Notes under the pieces: model-generated
Told to the model about the DNA's origin: nothing
The model's database searches: none
Seen by the model: only the letters and a program-made list of their open reading frames with translations
Made by a program: the position numbers and the translations under genes
Origin: Cacajao melanocephalus
Lineage: Eukaryota; Chordata; Mammalia; Primates; Pitheciidae
Direction: 5' to 3'
DNA length: 64,000 nucleotides
Assembly (NCBI GenBank): GCA_963573385.1
Contig: CAUYLG010048108.1
Coordinates: forward strand, 29,854 to 93,853
Shown: positions 13,620-27,579 of the stretch, piece after piece
Layout of the letters: each line of letters opens with the position of its first letter
Position numbering within the stretch: the stretch's first letter is position 1

Positions 13620-14325
13620 AATGTCTCACTGTCTTTACTTTCCTCCAATTGCCTCTCATCCACTTCCATGACATATACAACTTTCTGTTAGATTTAGATT
13701 TAACTTCATTTAGATTTAGATAGATGTCTTCATTCATCTTGGTAATAAGCTAAAATTATGCATTCCCGCCTTTGCCCTCCACCATTCATCTAAGCACCTA
13801 AGTCGCAATTTGGGTTTTATTCCTGGCTCCTCTCTCCATCTCAATAATTTCTTAAAAAAAAGGCATCTTACTCTCTTATTTAAAGTAATCCCATGATATT
13901 CCATAATCTTAAAGATAAACTCGAAACTGTTTAGCTTAGCTATACTGTGGTCTCATCTCTCATTTCTCTCTTCATGCTACAACTTCATGTGGGATTCTCA
14001 GATGATCTCCCCTCTCACTTTCGCACATTTACATATGCTGCTTTTTTTTGCTTGTGGCCTGCTTCCTCCTCCCTCCTACCCTTTTCTCAGGAGTCGTCCA
14101 CACCAGAAAGTCTGTGTGGACCTCCCCTGCCCCCTCCACACACCACACAAACCCATGTATCTGTTTCCATAGCACCCACCATGAAATAACTTAACACAGG
14201 CTATTGCAATCATTTGCTTTATTCCACTATTTTTTTTTCCTGATTTAACACATCTGAGAGATATGTTAAATCTTCCCACACATATCTCTGGCGTCTAGTA
14301 TACAGTATCTAATAAACGTCCATCC
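13620..14325 (+). repeat. L2 LINE 3' region
   Basis: Diverged but collinear with the L2 3' end. Successive matches are TTTATTCCTGGCTCCTCTCT, a CCATGATATTCCATAATC block, TTTCGCACATTTACATATGC (L2: GGCCTTTGCACATGCTG), CTTTTCTCAGGAGTC, CATAGCACCCACC, and a CTGGCGTCTAGTATACAGTA stretch followed by TCTAATAAACGTCCATC, matching the L2 terminus. It is a mammal-wide element more than 100 Myr old and carries no function that I can see. Confidence 0.7.
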
Positions 14326-14504
14326 TCAAAGACTAAGTAGGAAGCCTCAACCCAGAGAATCTAAAATAATAATAAAAATAATAAAGGTGTGTTTTATTGT
14401 CCATTTCTCATGTTAACCTTTCTGGCAGAGCCAAGTGTATCCCTTGAGTAGCTCTAATTGGTATTTGGAGAAGCATTTCCCTTAAAATACCGATTTTCAT
14501 GTCT

Positions 14505-14600
14505 CTTCCTACCTCCCTCCCTCCTTTCCTCCTTCCCTCCCTCCCTTCCTTCCTTCCTTCCCTTTTCTCTCCCTGCCTCTCTCTCTTTCTCACTTTCTAT
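14505..14600. repeat. CT-rich (TTCC/CTCC)n low-complexity tract
   Basis: Nearly pure pyrimidines on the plus strand, built of CTCC and TTCC units. It lies between the left TSD copy (14492-14500) and the TATC array of the following Alu, so it probably grew from that Alu's poly(A) tail. Confidence 0.95.
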
Positions 14601-14601
14601 C

Positions 14602-14653
<52 letters not shown>
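14602..14653. repeat. (ATCT)13 tetranucleotide microsatellite
   Basis: Thirteen uninterrupted ATCT units at 14602-14653, followed by interrupted TCTG/TGTC and TCTT units to about 14690. Uninterrupted tetranucleotide runs of this length are usually length-polymorphic. Confidence 0.97.
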
Positions 14654-14689
14654 GTCTGTGTGTCTATCTATCTGTCTGTCTTTCTTTCT

Positions 14690-14955
<266 letters not shown>

Positions 14956-14969
14956 TTGATTTTCATTTT

Positions 14970-16730
14970 CATACCACAAATAATACATATCTAGGTAAGA
15001 TATTTTTAAGCACTGAAGTATTACTTTCATAGAATACAATAGATTGTGGCTTTAAATGATTTTTTCCAATATTCTATCTTTGTAATCTACAGAGTTGCAG
15101 TCAATTTTCAGACTCTGAGCGAGTATGCCTTTTTTTCCTTTATCTTAAGAGGCTTTCTCATTCCCCATATTTCGGCTGTCTTGAGTTAGTCTCTATACTT
15201 GGTTCCCTGGATATCAACATCAATGTAACTACCATTCACATTAAGGTTATTATAGAAGAAAACTACTGCTATGGAAAAATTGTTCTGCAGTATCACTGAA
15301 TACATGAATGTTACATTAAGTCAATATGTAACAATTAAAGTCTATTCTTTTTAGAATGCAGTATTATTCTAACTTTTTCATTAACGGAAGTGCAGCCCTC
15401 AATACATACAGATGATGGATTTATTTAATGTTTAGAAACTTAAGTAATAACTTTGGAATATAAGCCATTATATTCCTTAGCACTATTTTTATCAAGACTA
15501 GAATTTAACTCTTCTAGTTGTTAGCATTTAAACTTTTTCAGTCTCCTCATAAGAAATATTTAAACATTATTCTCATACTGTCTTACATAAAACTTCATAG
15601 TATTTTTTCCTTAGAAAAATAATCCCTAGAGTGTTTGGCTTTATTTGGACACAACAAAATTATTATCCTAACATTATTTTGGTTCCTTTATTTTAATTTT
15701 TTTTGAATTTATATTCTAATACATAATGAAAGTAAACAATTTACTGACAATTATTATTTTGTAATATAGTTTTCTGATACTATACAAACTAATTTTAGGT
15801 ACCTGTGATTTGAGGGACGATGAACTGTTCCATTGCAGAAACAATCCCCCTTGGTCCCAGGAGCCTTCCTTATGCCTGATGAGCTCTATGTTGTCTATAT
15901 TTCTATGCATTTAGCTGGGGTACATAATTATATTGCTTAAAAGTTATAATTAGTTTGTGGTAACAGCAATATTCCTTTTAAGAAAACAAATCTCTGAAGA
16001 AAAGAGGAAAATGTAGGATTGCAAGATGGAAAGAAGAAATATTCAAAGACGAGAAGAAAACTCTGTCCTCAACCAACTTCACGGCCTGGAACTAAAGGCT
16101 GAGCAGCTAAAATGCTGAACAACAAAGAAAGGAAGAAAAAATGTTATTAAAATGTTCTAACTTTCACCACTTACAAATTCTGATAAAGTTGCTCTATATG
16201 GAGTAACATTGTAAAAGCTGTGTTTTTATTGACACTTTACTTAGTCAAAGCATCTTCAGCAGGAACAATTTCTTTTCAGGATTAGGCTTATGGGTGAAAG
16301 CCCATTTGCATGAAAGCTAAGTTAAAAAGATAAGCTATGAGGATAGCATTTGTAGGGTAGTGAATTTTATTTTCTCTTCTATATGTACAATAAATTTAAG
16401 AATGTCTGTGTAATATGTGCTTTATTGAACAAAGAAACAGCCAATGCATTAGTAGATGTACTTGCTCAAAATATTGATATTGTTTAAAAATAGTTTTGTG
16501 ACTGACAATTTATTGAATGGGAAACCACATTATGTTTTTATGCATGATTAAAAACCTATTAACAAACTACTTAGCTCAGCGGAGTAGAAACTGGGAATTG
16601 TCCAGAAAGAACAATGTGCCTCCTATAATAGAAATTTCTAAAGGAGCTAGTACTATGATAAATACAAGGACATAAATACTTGTATTTCATCTGTCTTTGC
16701 TTAACCTAGGATTTGGAGGGCGAGAGGCAG
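14970..16730. other. Unassigned AT-rich sequence
   Basis: No gene or repeat family is recognised. The minus-strand frame at 15716-15910 (64 residues) has no motif. Confidence 0.45.
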
Positions 16731-17037
16731 GGCTGAGCATGGTGGCTCACTCCTGTAATCTCAACACTTTGGGAGGCAAAGGTGGGAGGATTCCTTGAGA
16801 TCACGAGGACAAGACCAGTCCTGGCAAGATAGCATGACCCTTGTCTCTACAAAAAGAAAAAAGATATAGAGAAATTAGCCTGGTATGGTGGCATGTGTCT
16901 GTAGTTCCAAATACTCGGGAGGCTGAGGTGGGAGTATCCCGTGATTCTTTGAGCCCAGGAGTCAGAGGCTACAGTGAACTATATGTCACCACTGCACTGC
17001 AGTCTGAGTGACAGAGTAAAACCCTGTCTCTAAGAAA
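16731..17037 (+). repeat. Alu SINE (AluJ-like, diverged)
   Basis: Starts GGCTGAGCATGGTGGCTCAC and keeps both arms. Variants such as GAGGTGGGAGTATC and TTTGAGCCCAGGAGTCAGAG are typical of the old AluJ class. The tail has decayed to AAGAAACCCCC with no clear target duplication. Confidence 0.92.
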
Positions 17038-17039
17038 CC

Positions 17040-17477
17040 CCCAAAACTTCAGTTAAAGTATAGCTATCAATGATAAAATTTTAGTAATGCCATTGGTAAG
17101 CCAAAGAAGTATATCTAAATTATAATTATTTTAATTAAATGACATCGCTAACATCTTCCACTAATACATGTTAAGATAATTCCCACAACAGGGTGAATCT
17201 ATTCTGCAGTAGTGAAAAATACTGGAATAAAAAAAATTTTTAAAGAGTTAACATTTCTAACCTCTACTACAGACAAAGAACAACATTATAAAATAAAATA
17301 TGCAAAGTAGTAATATTTGAAGGACTGCCAAGACATTGACCTTCTACTTGTAATGATATTCATGTTGGTTTATGATTGTCACTTAGCCTAATAAGATGAA
17401 TATTGAATAGATGGCATTATTTTCATTTTCTGATAATAAGACTGAAATATAGAAAATAAATAGTTATCTCATTGATA
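17040..17477. other. Unassigned AT-rich sequence
   Basis: Nothing recognisable apart from AT-rich composition. Confidence 0.45.
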
Positions 17478-17605
17478 TAACAGTTCATTCAACAAATAGG
17501 CATTGAGTGCTTACCATTTTCCAGGCACTTGTCTAAGAGCTTGGGTCTTGACAATGAATATCACAGACACATCCACTGCCCATTCAGAATTTACATAGAA
17601 TATGT
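17478..17605 (-). repeat. L2 LINE 3'-end fragment
   Basis: The plus strand reads TTCATTCAACAAATAGGCAT then TTCCAGGCACTTGTCTAAG, the reverse complement of the L2 terminus, followed by a decayed block with ATGAATATCACAGACA. Confidence 0.6.
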
Positions 17606-18032
17606 GCCCATGATTATCTAGGATCAATGCAGTAGTAGCTCTTATGTCCAGATTTCTTACTCTATTATTTTGTGTACAGATCCTCTAACCACTTAGAAAT
17701 AATTCTTTTAAATATACCAACAGTAGTACTATTAATTGAAAAATTATATTTAGCATATCCAATAACATTAACAGAATACATAGTAAACTGTATATTTTTA
17801 AAATTATATTTTGGACTAGCTTATTTAATAGCTATATAATGAGTAAAAGGTCTGTCTTTACAGTGAATGATGTATAATTTACAAAGGCTTCTAAATAAAT
17901 GGTTTATTTTAGAAACAGAAATCAGTTTATGTGTAACAGGGTAATCATTATCTGTATAACCCTCAGCAGCCTCACAACAAATATACAATCAGTCCACAAA
18001 CAGATTTATCCCGGGTCAGAATGCTCCATCTA

Positions 18033-18360
18033 TAAGTTATTCAACAAATATTTAATAGGCATCTATTTTATGACAGGGACTGTTCTAGCCATTTGAGACA
18101 TATCAGTAAAAGAAAGAGACAAATATCTCCGCCTTGTGGAGTGCAATTCAGGAGAGGACAGAGACCATAGACAATAATCATATTAAATAAGTAAATCATA
18201 CAGTAGGAAGACGGTGGGTCCTGTGGAGGAAAGCATTGAGAACAGATAAAGGATATCAGGTGTGCAAGGCAGAGGGGCAGGTTCCAGTTTCTAAAAGTTA
18301 GTAGGTAAAAGGCATCATTACAAAGGTGACATTTGAACAAAAACTCAAAAGAGGTGAGGC
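18033..18360 (-). repeat. L2 LINE 3'-end fragment (longer)
   Basis: It starts TTATTCAACAAATATTTAAT and GGGACTGTTCTAGCC. It then continues through the L2 blocks for GAGAGGACAGAGACCATAGA, AATAAGTAAATCATACAGTA and, at the right, AAAGGTGACATTTGAACAAA. The order is that of an L2 read backwards, so the element lies on the minus strand. Confidence 0.75.
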
Positions 18361-18544
18361 TGTCAGTCTTGCAAATATTTTTTGAGTATGGTGAGAGGGA
18401 GGAATCCTATTTCTTTTCTGTTTTTTTCATATGCTAACCAGTTACCTCTGCATCATTTATTCTCTCCTGAACAACAATGCAAATTCAAGCATACACCAGT
18501 TTTTCAAAATTAGATGTTAGGGTCAGTCTCCAAAATGAGATGTT

Positions 18545-18650
18545 AGGAGTATGTTCCCTATAGGGTTGTTGTGAAGCTTGAATGATTCCTATCACATAAA
18601 GTACTTAGAACAGTGTTAGATAGATAATAAGTAAACAGAAAATGTTCACC
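18545..18650 (+). repeat. MIR SINE 3' part
   Basis: CCTATAGGGTTGTTGTGAAG, AGTACTTAGAACAGTGTTAG and ATAATAAGTAAAC follow the MIR 3' half in order, in plus orientation. Confidence 0.65.
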
Positions 18651-18659
18651 ATGATTATG

Positions 18660-19764
18660 ACGGTTGGTGTTTGTGCTATTAATATTTTACACAAAAAGAT
18701 TTTTCTTTAGTGATTCCACCTTCAGCTTCCCAACTAAACTCTATTTTTTTCTGCAATCTGTCTGAAAATTCTGTTGTATTTTCTATTTATACAATATTGT
18801 TATCCGAAAATAGTAACATTCTATTTTCTTCCTTTCCAACAGTTACATATTGCATTTATTTTGTTTACCTCAATAATCTTGTTAAGACCTTCTGAGCAAA
18901 GCTGAATAGTCACAGGGAAAGTGTGCATCATGAAGTTTCACGTCCTTACATTTAGTTATACTCCTTATAAAAAGCACCTATATATTTGAACTTTAAAAAA
19001 AAAAAAAGGAATTCCACAAATCTCTGTCTTTATGAAGACATTTAGTCAATTTACAATCATTAGGCTTACCAATATTTTTTGTCTGCTGAATTGAAAATTA
19101 TAAACTCAATAGTTGTTTTATGGTTGGTTATCCCTGAACTTTTATAATGCACAATTAATTTTAAAAGTCTAGAATTAGTTATTTTTCCATCTGTCCTGAG
19201 AACCAGTGAGATATCAGTACACTTTAAATATAAATATCTTTCATCTGACCTTCATGACATTATGTCGAGTACTTAAGCACAGAAAAGTATGTAAATTGAC
19301 ATTGTTATTGTTTCATAAACACAATGTTTGTTAAAAATACATAACAACATCTTGGTTCATCATTTTTAGAAACTGCCTTAGCAAAATTTGATTTTGATAG
19401 ATAAAACACTCTTATTTTTTAATCTGAACAAGCCTTGTAAGTTACTCATTTAAAAAAAATTGCTCAGCACACAATTTAAGTATATTGTTTGAGGCTTTAA
19501 ATAAAATTAATACTCTGTATGTTCTTTCTTTAATGAAGTACTTAATTAGCCTTAACTCATTCATCTCCCAGATAAAGTTGGGATTTTTAATACTTTATCT
19601 TCCTTGAAACAAGCATTTATACTAAATGAAGAGATAGTAAACATCAATAACTGCGAACATTTATGTGCATATGTGTTTGTGCATATATCAGAGATTATGT
19701 TCCCAGGTGAATGCATTGAATTTAATTTTGTAACCAAGTATTCTCACTTTGAAATGCATTTTAA
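18660..19764. other. Unassigned AT-rich sequence
   Basis: No gene or recognised repeat. Open frames at 18710-18895 and 19604-19804 are short and have no family motif. Confidence 0.45.
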
Positions 19765-19767
19765 AAC

Positions 19768-20332
19768 TTTTGTTCCTTCTTTTCTCTTAAGCCTTAAGAT
19801 GTAACCTTGAAACGGACTGTAGAAACTTTTTTTCTTAGCCTCGAGATAAAGCCTTCAAATGTACTTTGAAACTCCACTTTCCTCTGTTTCCCAGCAGACA
19901 GTCCCTTGCACCATGCACACTTATCTAACTGCATGCTTGTTAAGAAACTCCAGGGCCTAATTTTATAACAAGCCAGGCAAGGAGGCCCAGCTGCAGAATT
20001 CTCCCAAATGAGGAGATTGCCTCAGGACAGGTAATCTACAGCCCTGCCACAACCAAAATGGTCCAGCCAGCAATCCAGGTGGACAATGACTCAAGATAGC
20101 CCATGGAACAAGACATGCAGACCTGCATCCTGCTTTTCTCCCATATGTTTCCTAGTCTCTCTCTTTTACACTCCTTCCTCACCGACTAACATTTGAAATA
20201 GTCTTTTGGAGGCAAGAAGCTGACCATTTCCCAGCTGCTAGCATTTGAATGAAGTTGCTTTCCTTTCACTACACTTTGCTTCTTTTATTCTGGCCCTTGA
20301 GCAGCAAGCAGCTGGACTTGCATTCAGTTACA
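19768..20332 (+). repeat. Candidate solo LTR, family not identified
   Basis: A block of higher complexity and GC than its flanks, ending CTTGCATTCAGTTACA. Before the end lies TTTGAATGAAGTTGCTTTCC, which looks like a decayed AATAAA-type signal followed by the T/C-rich R-U5 region of a retroviral LTR. Non-coding, with no internal region attached. ATTTTAAAA occurs on both sides (19756-19764 and 20333-20341), but too far from a clean TG start to be a sure target duplication. Alternatives are another repeat class or unique sequence. Confidence 0.42.
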
Positions 20333-20344
20333 ATTTTAAAAGAT

Positions 20345-21569
20345 TAATTTTGACAGCTTGTTTACTAAACATATATACACACACAGTCCCTGGAATTTTA
20401 AAATAACTGTTATATTTGCCTTTTTTTTTAACCTTGCTAACTGTATATAATTATATACACAAATCTTATATTCAGTGTGAAAGAATACATTGCTTCATTT
20501 GGAAATCCCTCCTGTGTTACTTTTGTAATCTACATGTTATGTGATGGCATATAATTCCTAATTCTGACATGCATGCCTCTTTTCCTCTAGAATACTCCAT
20601 CTTTCTTACAAGTATCAGCTCATTATTTATTTCCAAACATATCAGCTGTTGAACAGTATTTTATAATAAATGTTTGTGAAGGATAAATATATACATAAAT
20701 TAATATTTCAAAGTCATTAGCGTCTCCAAAATTAAGAATACAGTAACTGCATGTGGTTTCTATTAATGAGTGCTTATTTTTATGGTTAATAACAATTACT
20801 TTTTAAGGAAAATTGACTATGATATACTGCCCTAAGATCCAAGAATTACTGATTCAGTATATTCCAAACTGCACTATATACAGATTTAAATACTTTAGGA
20901 TTTTTCCATTTAATTTGATTTAATAACTGGGTTTTTAGTATCAAATGTCTTACCTAATTCTTAGCATTTGCAAGCCATTCTTTCTAAAAGTTAAATTTAC
21001 TCAACTCCCATCTGCAAATGTAGGATAGTTCTAGCCTCCAGGAAAAAAAAATATCAAACATTTCAGTAGAAGGAATTTAAGAAGCATCTCACCAATATTA
21101 GGCAATACCCTCACTACTAACGATTCAAACTTATGCTCACCCTGGTTAAGCATTTTGCTGCTGACACTTTGTTCCCACCTTGTATCCTGTTTTAATTACT
21201 ATAACCTTATCTAAGAATTGGGTTTTGAATTATTCAGTGCTTTTGATAAACTCAACTCCTCTACTAAGTCTGTAGAGGACTGTCCCTGTCCCTGAACTCA
21301 GGCTTGTGACTGTGATGCTGTTCACTGACAGTCTCCTTAAGGTGTTCAAGAGAATTTGCCCCTCCTGAAACTCAGTGGGATTTGGAGTCAGAAACACCTG
21401 AGATAAAACTCTAATTTAGTTTCTTTCAAGCTAATTTCTAATTTAGTTTCTTTCATTAATGTAGATCCATTTATTAAATTATTTGAACTCCAGTATTCTA
21501 CAAAAGATAGCAATGTAAAAGACTTTCCTGTTATTGCTATTAATTGTAACAATAGTAGTACCACTTATA
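20345..21569. other. Unassigned sequence with a small direct repeat
   Basis: Mostly AT-rich with no family recognised. A 19-base direct repeat is present (21410-21428 and 21437-21455, period 27). Confidence 0.5.
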
Positions 21570-21690
21570 ACATGGTAGAACCTATTTTAAGCATTTCACA
21601 TGTTGATAATTGCATTCTCATAACAACATTTTGAAGCAGATATTGTTAGGAATTTTTCACCAAATGAGATAACCTATGTAACTTTGCTGG
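21570..21690 (-). repeat. MIR-like SINE fragment
   Basis: TTTTAAGCATTTCACATG, CATTCTCATAACAACATTTT and GCAGATATTGTTAGG follow the MIR reverse complement (AAGCGCTTTACATG, CCTCACAACAACCCTATG, GGTACTATTATT). Diverged. Confidence 0.5.
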
Positions 21691-21699
21691 AATATAGTA

Positions 21700-22760
<1,061 letters not shown>

Positions 22761-22764
22761 GTTG

Positions 22765-23750
22765 ACTCATAAGAACCACTGCTTTCTGATTCCAACTAGA
22801 TTATTCACCAGCCTCCAAAATCTCTGAACTTTTGGTTGCTTGTAATTTCCTTCTCTCATCTCTGCTCATACAAGTAAACCCACTTCCGAGGCACATAATT
22901 TGTGGATCACTCTGTATACATTCACATCATTTTACCAGTCTCATCAGATTCACTGTCATGAAAGTTAAAAGGTTAAACTTCTCTATAAAAGACTTTCTAG
23001 AGTCTCTTACAGCAAGGGGTGATCATATGACCCACTTCTGAAAAATGACAAAAAACTGGAAACATGCTGGGTGTAGGAGGGCAAATTTGCTCTACTAATA
23101 CAGGTATCAAACTTCCCATTTCCTTTTTCTACCCTGCTGTCTAAATAATGTTGTAATGGCATGAAGAATAGAGAAGGGAAATTTAGCCCCAGCATCCTCA
23201 AGCTGGTGAACCAAAGCCAGGCACCATCTGGCTATAAGCACACTTTATATGAGAAAAAATTTCAGTGACTCCCCCTACGTTTAGTTGAAATTTGTCACAG
23301 CAGGTCAATGCAGTCTCTAAAGAGCATACCACCCTTTAATATCCAGCTTAAATTCTGATCATTTCCCTCCAGCCCACAGTAGTTGCTCCCTCTTAATTTT
23401 TCTTCTTTTCATGTAGGAAAAGATATGCTGGCTTTGTCATCAGGGACCAGAATTAGGATTCTGCCCCTTAGGTTCTAATAAGATAATGCAATTTTTTCGA
23501 TATTCTTCTGTACGTGCTTTTAGAATGACAAGAAACACCTAGAAGGTCTAATGTTAAGTGCTAAAGGAGAAAATGGACAACTGCATGATAATTTAAAGGA
23601 CTAATCCAAAGAAAGGCATGGAGTGAGCCATATAGACATGCTGTTCTTAGGTAACTCTGCCAGATACAAGTTGCTTAAGGATAGGCAGCATTTCAGATGT
23701 AAAGTGAGAGTAATAACACAAGTTTCTAATAATTTATTTATATTAAATTA
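22765..23750. other. Unassigned sequence, possibly an old repeat at 22990-23240
   Basis: Between 22990 and 23240 the blocks CAAGGGGTGATCATATGACC and AATGACAAAAAACTGGAAAC resemble a common mammalian interspersed repeat carrying 'GTGACCCAGTTCTGGCCAAT', but I cannot name it with confidence. The rest shows nothing. Confidence 0.3.
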
Positions 23751-23754
23751 CTAA

Positions 23755-23804
23755 TACTAATTGAGAGTTAATTGTATGCCTAGCACTGTCCAAGTTAAAC
23801 ATAT
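23755..23804 (-). repeat. MIR SINE, left part (interrupted by an Alu)
   Basis: ATTGAGAGTTAATTGTATGC then CTAGCACTGTCCAAGTTAAA matches the MIR reverse complement up to the CGCTTTACATGT region. The remainder continues after the Alu at 24118. Confidence 0.6.
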
Positions 23805-24250
<446 letters not shown>

Positions 24251-24311
24251 CCCCTGCCCCTCATTTCATATGATAAAACCTAACAGGTACATGTAAACTA
24301 TTGTAAAAGCA

Positions 24312-24361
24312 TCATGTTCCTTATAATATTTTCTGCTCATGTTCCTTATAATATTTTCTGC
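24312..24361. repeat. Perfect 25-bp tandem duplication
   Basis: Copy one at 24312-24336 is repeated exactly at 24337-24361. Confidence 0.98.
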
Positions 24362-24535
24362 TTCCTAACTCTAAATTGACATCCTTGTCAATCAGGCACC
24401 ATGTACCTTATCTTCTTTGTTTAACAATTTATCTCTATGAAGGCCAAAGACTGCAAATTACCCTATCTTTGCACCTTCCAGTGCCTTGCACAAAAATATT
24501 CAGTAAATTTTCCCGACATTAAAAATCCAGAAAAT

Positions 24536-24536
<1 letters not shown>

Positions 24537-24585
<49 letters not shown>

Positions 24586-24606
24586 AACACATACATATAC
24601 ATATAT
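24537..24606. repeat. Composite (GT)7(AT)10(AC)n microsatellite
   Basis: GT units at 24537-24550, AT units at 24551-24570, then AC-rich units with CATATACA interruptions to about 24606. The order GT-AT-AC is self-complementary. Confidence 0.97.
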
Positions 24607-24609
24607 TCA

Positions 24610-27190
24610 CTAACATATTTAAAATTTTCTTAAAGACTCTGGTCACCAGTAAATCCATATTTAAAATATATTTGTTCATGTAAAATCTATTGAACTATTT
24701 TCTATATTTTCTCAATGTTTCCTCTTGCTGTAAAATATTTCTGGTGGTGCTGTAGTGTATAAGTGTATCATTTGACCTTTCAAAGTACACCGGTAATAAA
24801 TTTAATAAAAAGTAAAGGTAATAGAATTAAATGAATTTACTGTATAAATAAGTCACTGTGATGTGGGGATGACATAAAATGCTTTTTTAAAAATTTTTTC
24901 TGGTTAATATTTAAAATCCTTTTTTGTTTTATTAAAGCCACTAAGTTAAATATATGCAATGCAATATGGAGTAAACTGACTTTAGCCTTAAAGAACGCTT
25001 TTTCATGTATGATTATATACTTTTGTTTAAAGATTATGTAAAATATTTTGTATGATGGCAGCATCTTCAAATTTGTTTGAAGAGTGGCTTTCTTAGAATT
25101 TATCCTGAATCCATAAATATTTAGTATATATAAAATAATTTAAGTAAACATGTGTTTACTCAAACACACATAACCTTACTTCTGCACTGAGGGTTGAATA
25201 ATCTGTTTAACTTTAATATACCTGTAATATTTCTTAGTTTTGGTCACACTCTTGAACTTTGAATTCTGGTCACTTGGTCTCCAGTTTCTCTCTGTTTAGA
25301 GTCCCACATAAATTCAGAATTTAAAAACTTCCTTCATAATTGAGAACTAGTTGAAATCTATCTGCTTGCACTGTGGACATTTTTCAAATCTCATTTTCAA
25401 ACATATAAACCAAAAAGATGGAGTTGTTCTACTACATCCTGTAGAAACCTTATATAAAAACTCTCTCCTTTCCCTCTTTGTAATATATTCTGCCACAGTA
25501 CATAGTTATGAACATTGATTTTGTTTTTAAATTTCTTATCAAACCAAGATAAATATTTTTGTGTCTGGATGGTTCAGTAAGTGCTCTACCTGATTATAGT
25601 TCTGCTCAATAAGGACTCAGAGATTTATAGTATAAAATAATCCAGCTCCAGTAAGTGCCTAAATTTTTTCCTGAGGCACAGGAAGGGAATTCAGTTCAAT
25701 GCTTAAATGCTTTCATAAAGGATTAGATGATATTAAACAAAAAGCAATAAACAAGAAAACAAACCGAAAATAGATTTGCCATGTAGATAGCATATACATG
25801 AAATATATGTCATAGGATATTAAAAGATACATCCCCTGTCATTACAATTTGAACTGAGGTACAGAAATGGGAACAATTGATGATAAATATCTTAACATAA
25901 TTAAAAGAAATTGCTGATAATTTATTCAGGAGTTGGTGAGAGATAGTCTCAAAGCTGGTTCTTCAAATTTTATCCCGTCATCTACCTAAATAAAGCTTAT
26001 CTATAATTAGAGAAACATGTATAGTGAGTATTTATTGGAAAGAATTGTTAGAATGTTAAATATTTCTCCCCTACACCTGGAACTTCTTCAAGTCAATCCA
26101 ATCAACCACCTAGAATTCTTCAAGTAGTGAATTTGGGGGATGTGACTGATGTGGATACTTTTAAAAGTAAAGCTGAGGAGAAAGAGGAAAATGGCAGAGA
26201 ATTAGAGACAGGAAGCAAGAAGCACTAATAATTAAGGTGAGGAACAAGTGTGTTAGCTCTTTGCAGAGTCCTCTTGGACTCTGGTAAACAAAAAGGTATG
26301 AATTATCTTGAAGGTTACACTGATGAGATGAGTGTATAGACTCCATCAGCAGTTTTGTTTTGTGATCTGCCACAAATATTGTCCAAGCAGAAAAGGGAGA
26401 TCTACTATATGTTTCAAAGACAGTGGCATGAGGAAAACCTAAGTTTCATGATTTTATATGTAGCACTCCACTCATTCAATAAACACATATATAAAAATAT
26501 GGCACAAGATAAAATTAAAATACCCTAAATAATAGTTGCTTCCTTGGCTTATCAGTTAAATGTCTGCTGGAGCCATCTGGATGGTCCAGATATGCTAGTA
26601 ATCTTGAGTTAGTTTATTTACACTCTGAGGGATAAGGCTATGTTCAGTCAGATGGTGTGAAATTTCCACAGCTGGTGCAACTCTCTATGCACAGTCATGC
26701 CTGTAAAGAAGATGTTTCATCTGAGAACATCTCAGGGAATGGCTATCAGCCACTGTGTAGATTCCCTACCCAAAGAACCCTGTGACTAGTGCACAAGGAG
26801 ATCCCTAACACTGCACTCTCAGCTGCGCCAACAGACTCCATTCCTATTTTCTTCTGTTTTCTCTCCTGAGTAATCTGTATTAAATATTCTGCAAGGAAAC
26901 TGTTCTAAGCCAATTAAAAATGGTCAAAAACTTAAATTGTACATTCTTAGATCTAATAAATAGTCTTCTAATATTTTTGATGCAATGCTATTATGGCCTT
27001 AAGGGAAATTTATCAATAACTTAATCACAACAGTTGTCTGTAATAGCCCTAAGAATATTTGTGCTGAATAATTACAGTGTATAACAACCACTTGGCATAG
27101 TATTACATTCATGAAGTTGAGTAAATATCATAAGAAAAATTGTATAAATTGGGTTGTCAAGCACTCATAAATAATATTCAGTTCATTTTG
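24610..27190. other. Unassigned AT-rich sequence
   Basis: No repeat family or gene recognised in about 2.6 kb. A somewhat more complex block lies at about 26560-26840. Minus-strand frames at 24837-25070 and 26161-26373 have no motifs. Confidence 0.45.
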
Positions 27191-27195
27191 ACCCA

Positions 27196-27574
27196 TGATA
27201 TGGCTTGGCTGTGTTCCCACCCAAATTTCATCTTGAATTGTAGCTCCCATAATCCCTGTGTATGGTGGGAAGGACCCAATGGGAGGCAATTGAAGGATGG
27301 GGGCTGTTTCCCCCATGCTATTCTTGTGATAGTGAGTAAGTTCTCAGGATAGCTGATTGTTTTATAAGGGCGGTATCCCCTTCACTTAGCTCTCATTCTT
27401 CTCCTTTTGCCACAATATGAAGAAGTACATGTTCATTTCCACTTCCGCCATGATTGTAAGTTTCCTAAGGCTTCCCCAGCCATGTAGAACTATGAGTCAA
27501 TTAAACAACTTTCTTTTATAAATTGCCCAGTCTTGGAGATGTCTTTGTTAGTAGTGTGAGAACAGACTAACACA
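27196..27574 (+). repeat. MaLR LTR, THE1/MST type, complete solo LTR
   Basis: Starts TGATATGGCTTGGCTGTGTT and follows the THE1/MST order: CATCTTGAATTGTAGCTCCC, GGACCCAATGGGAGGCAATT, TCTTGTGATAGTGAGTAAGT, TTCCGCCATGATTGTAAG, CCCCAGCCATGTAGAACTAT, GAGTCAATTAAACAACTTTC (polyadenylation region), then ending AGACTAACACA. The 5-bp flanks are ACCCA and ATACA, so any target duplication has mutated. Non-coding; the internal region is absent, so it is a recombined solo LTR. Confidence 0.88.
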
Positions 27575-27579
27575 ATACA

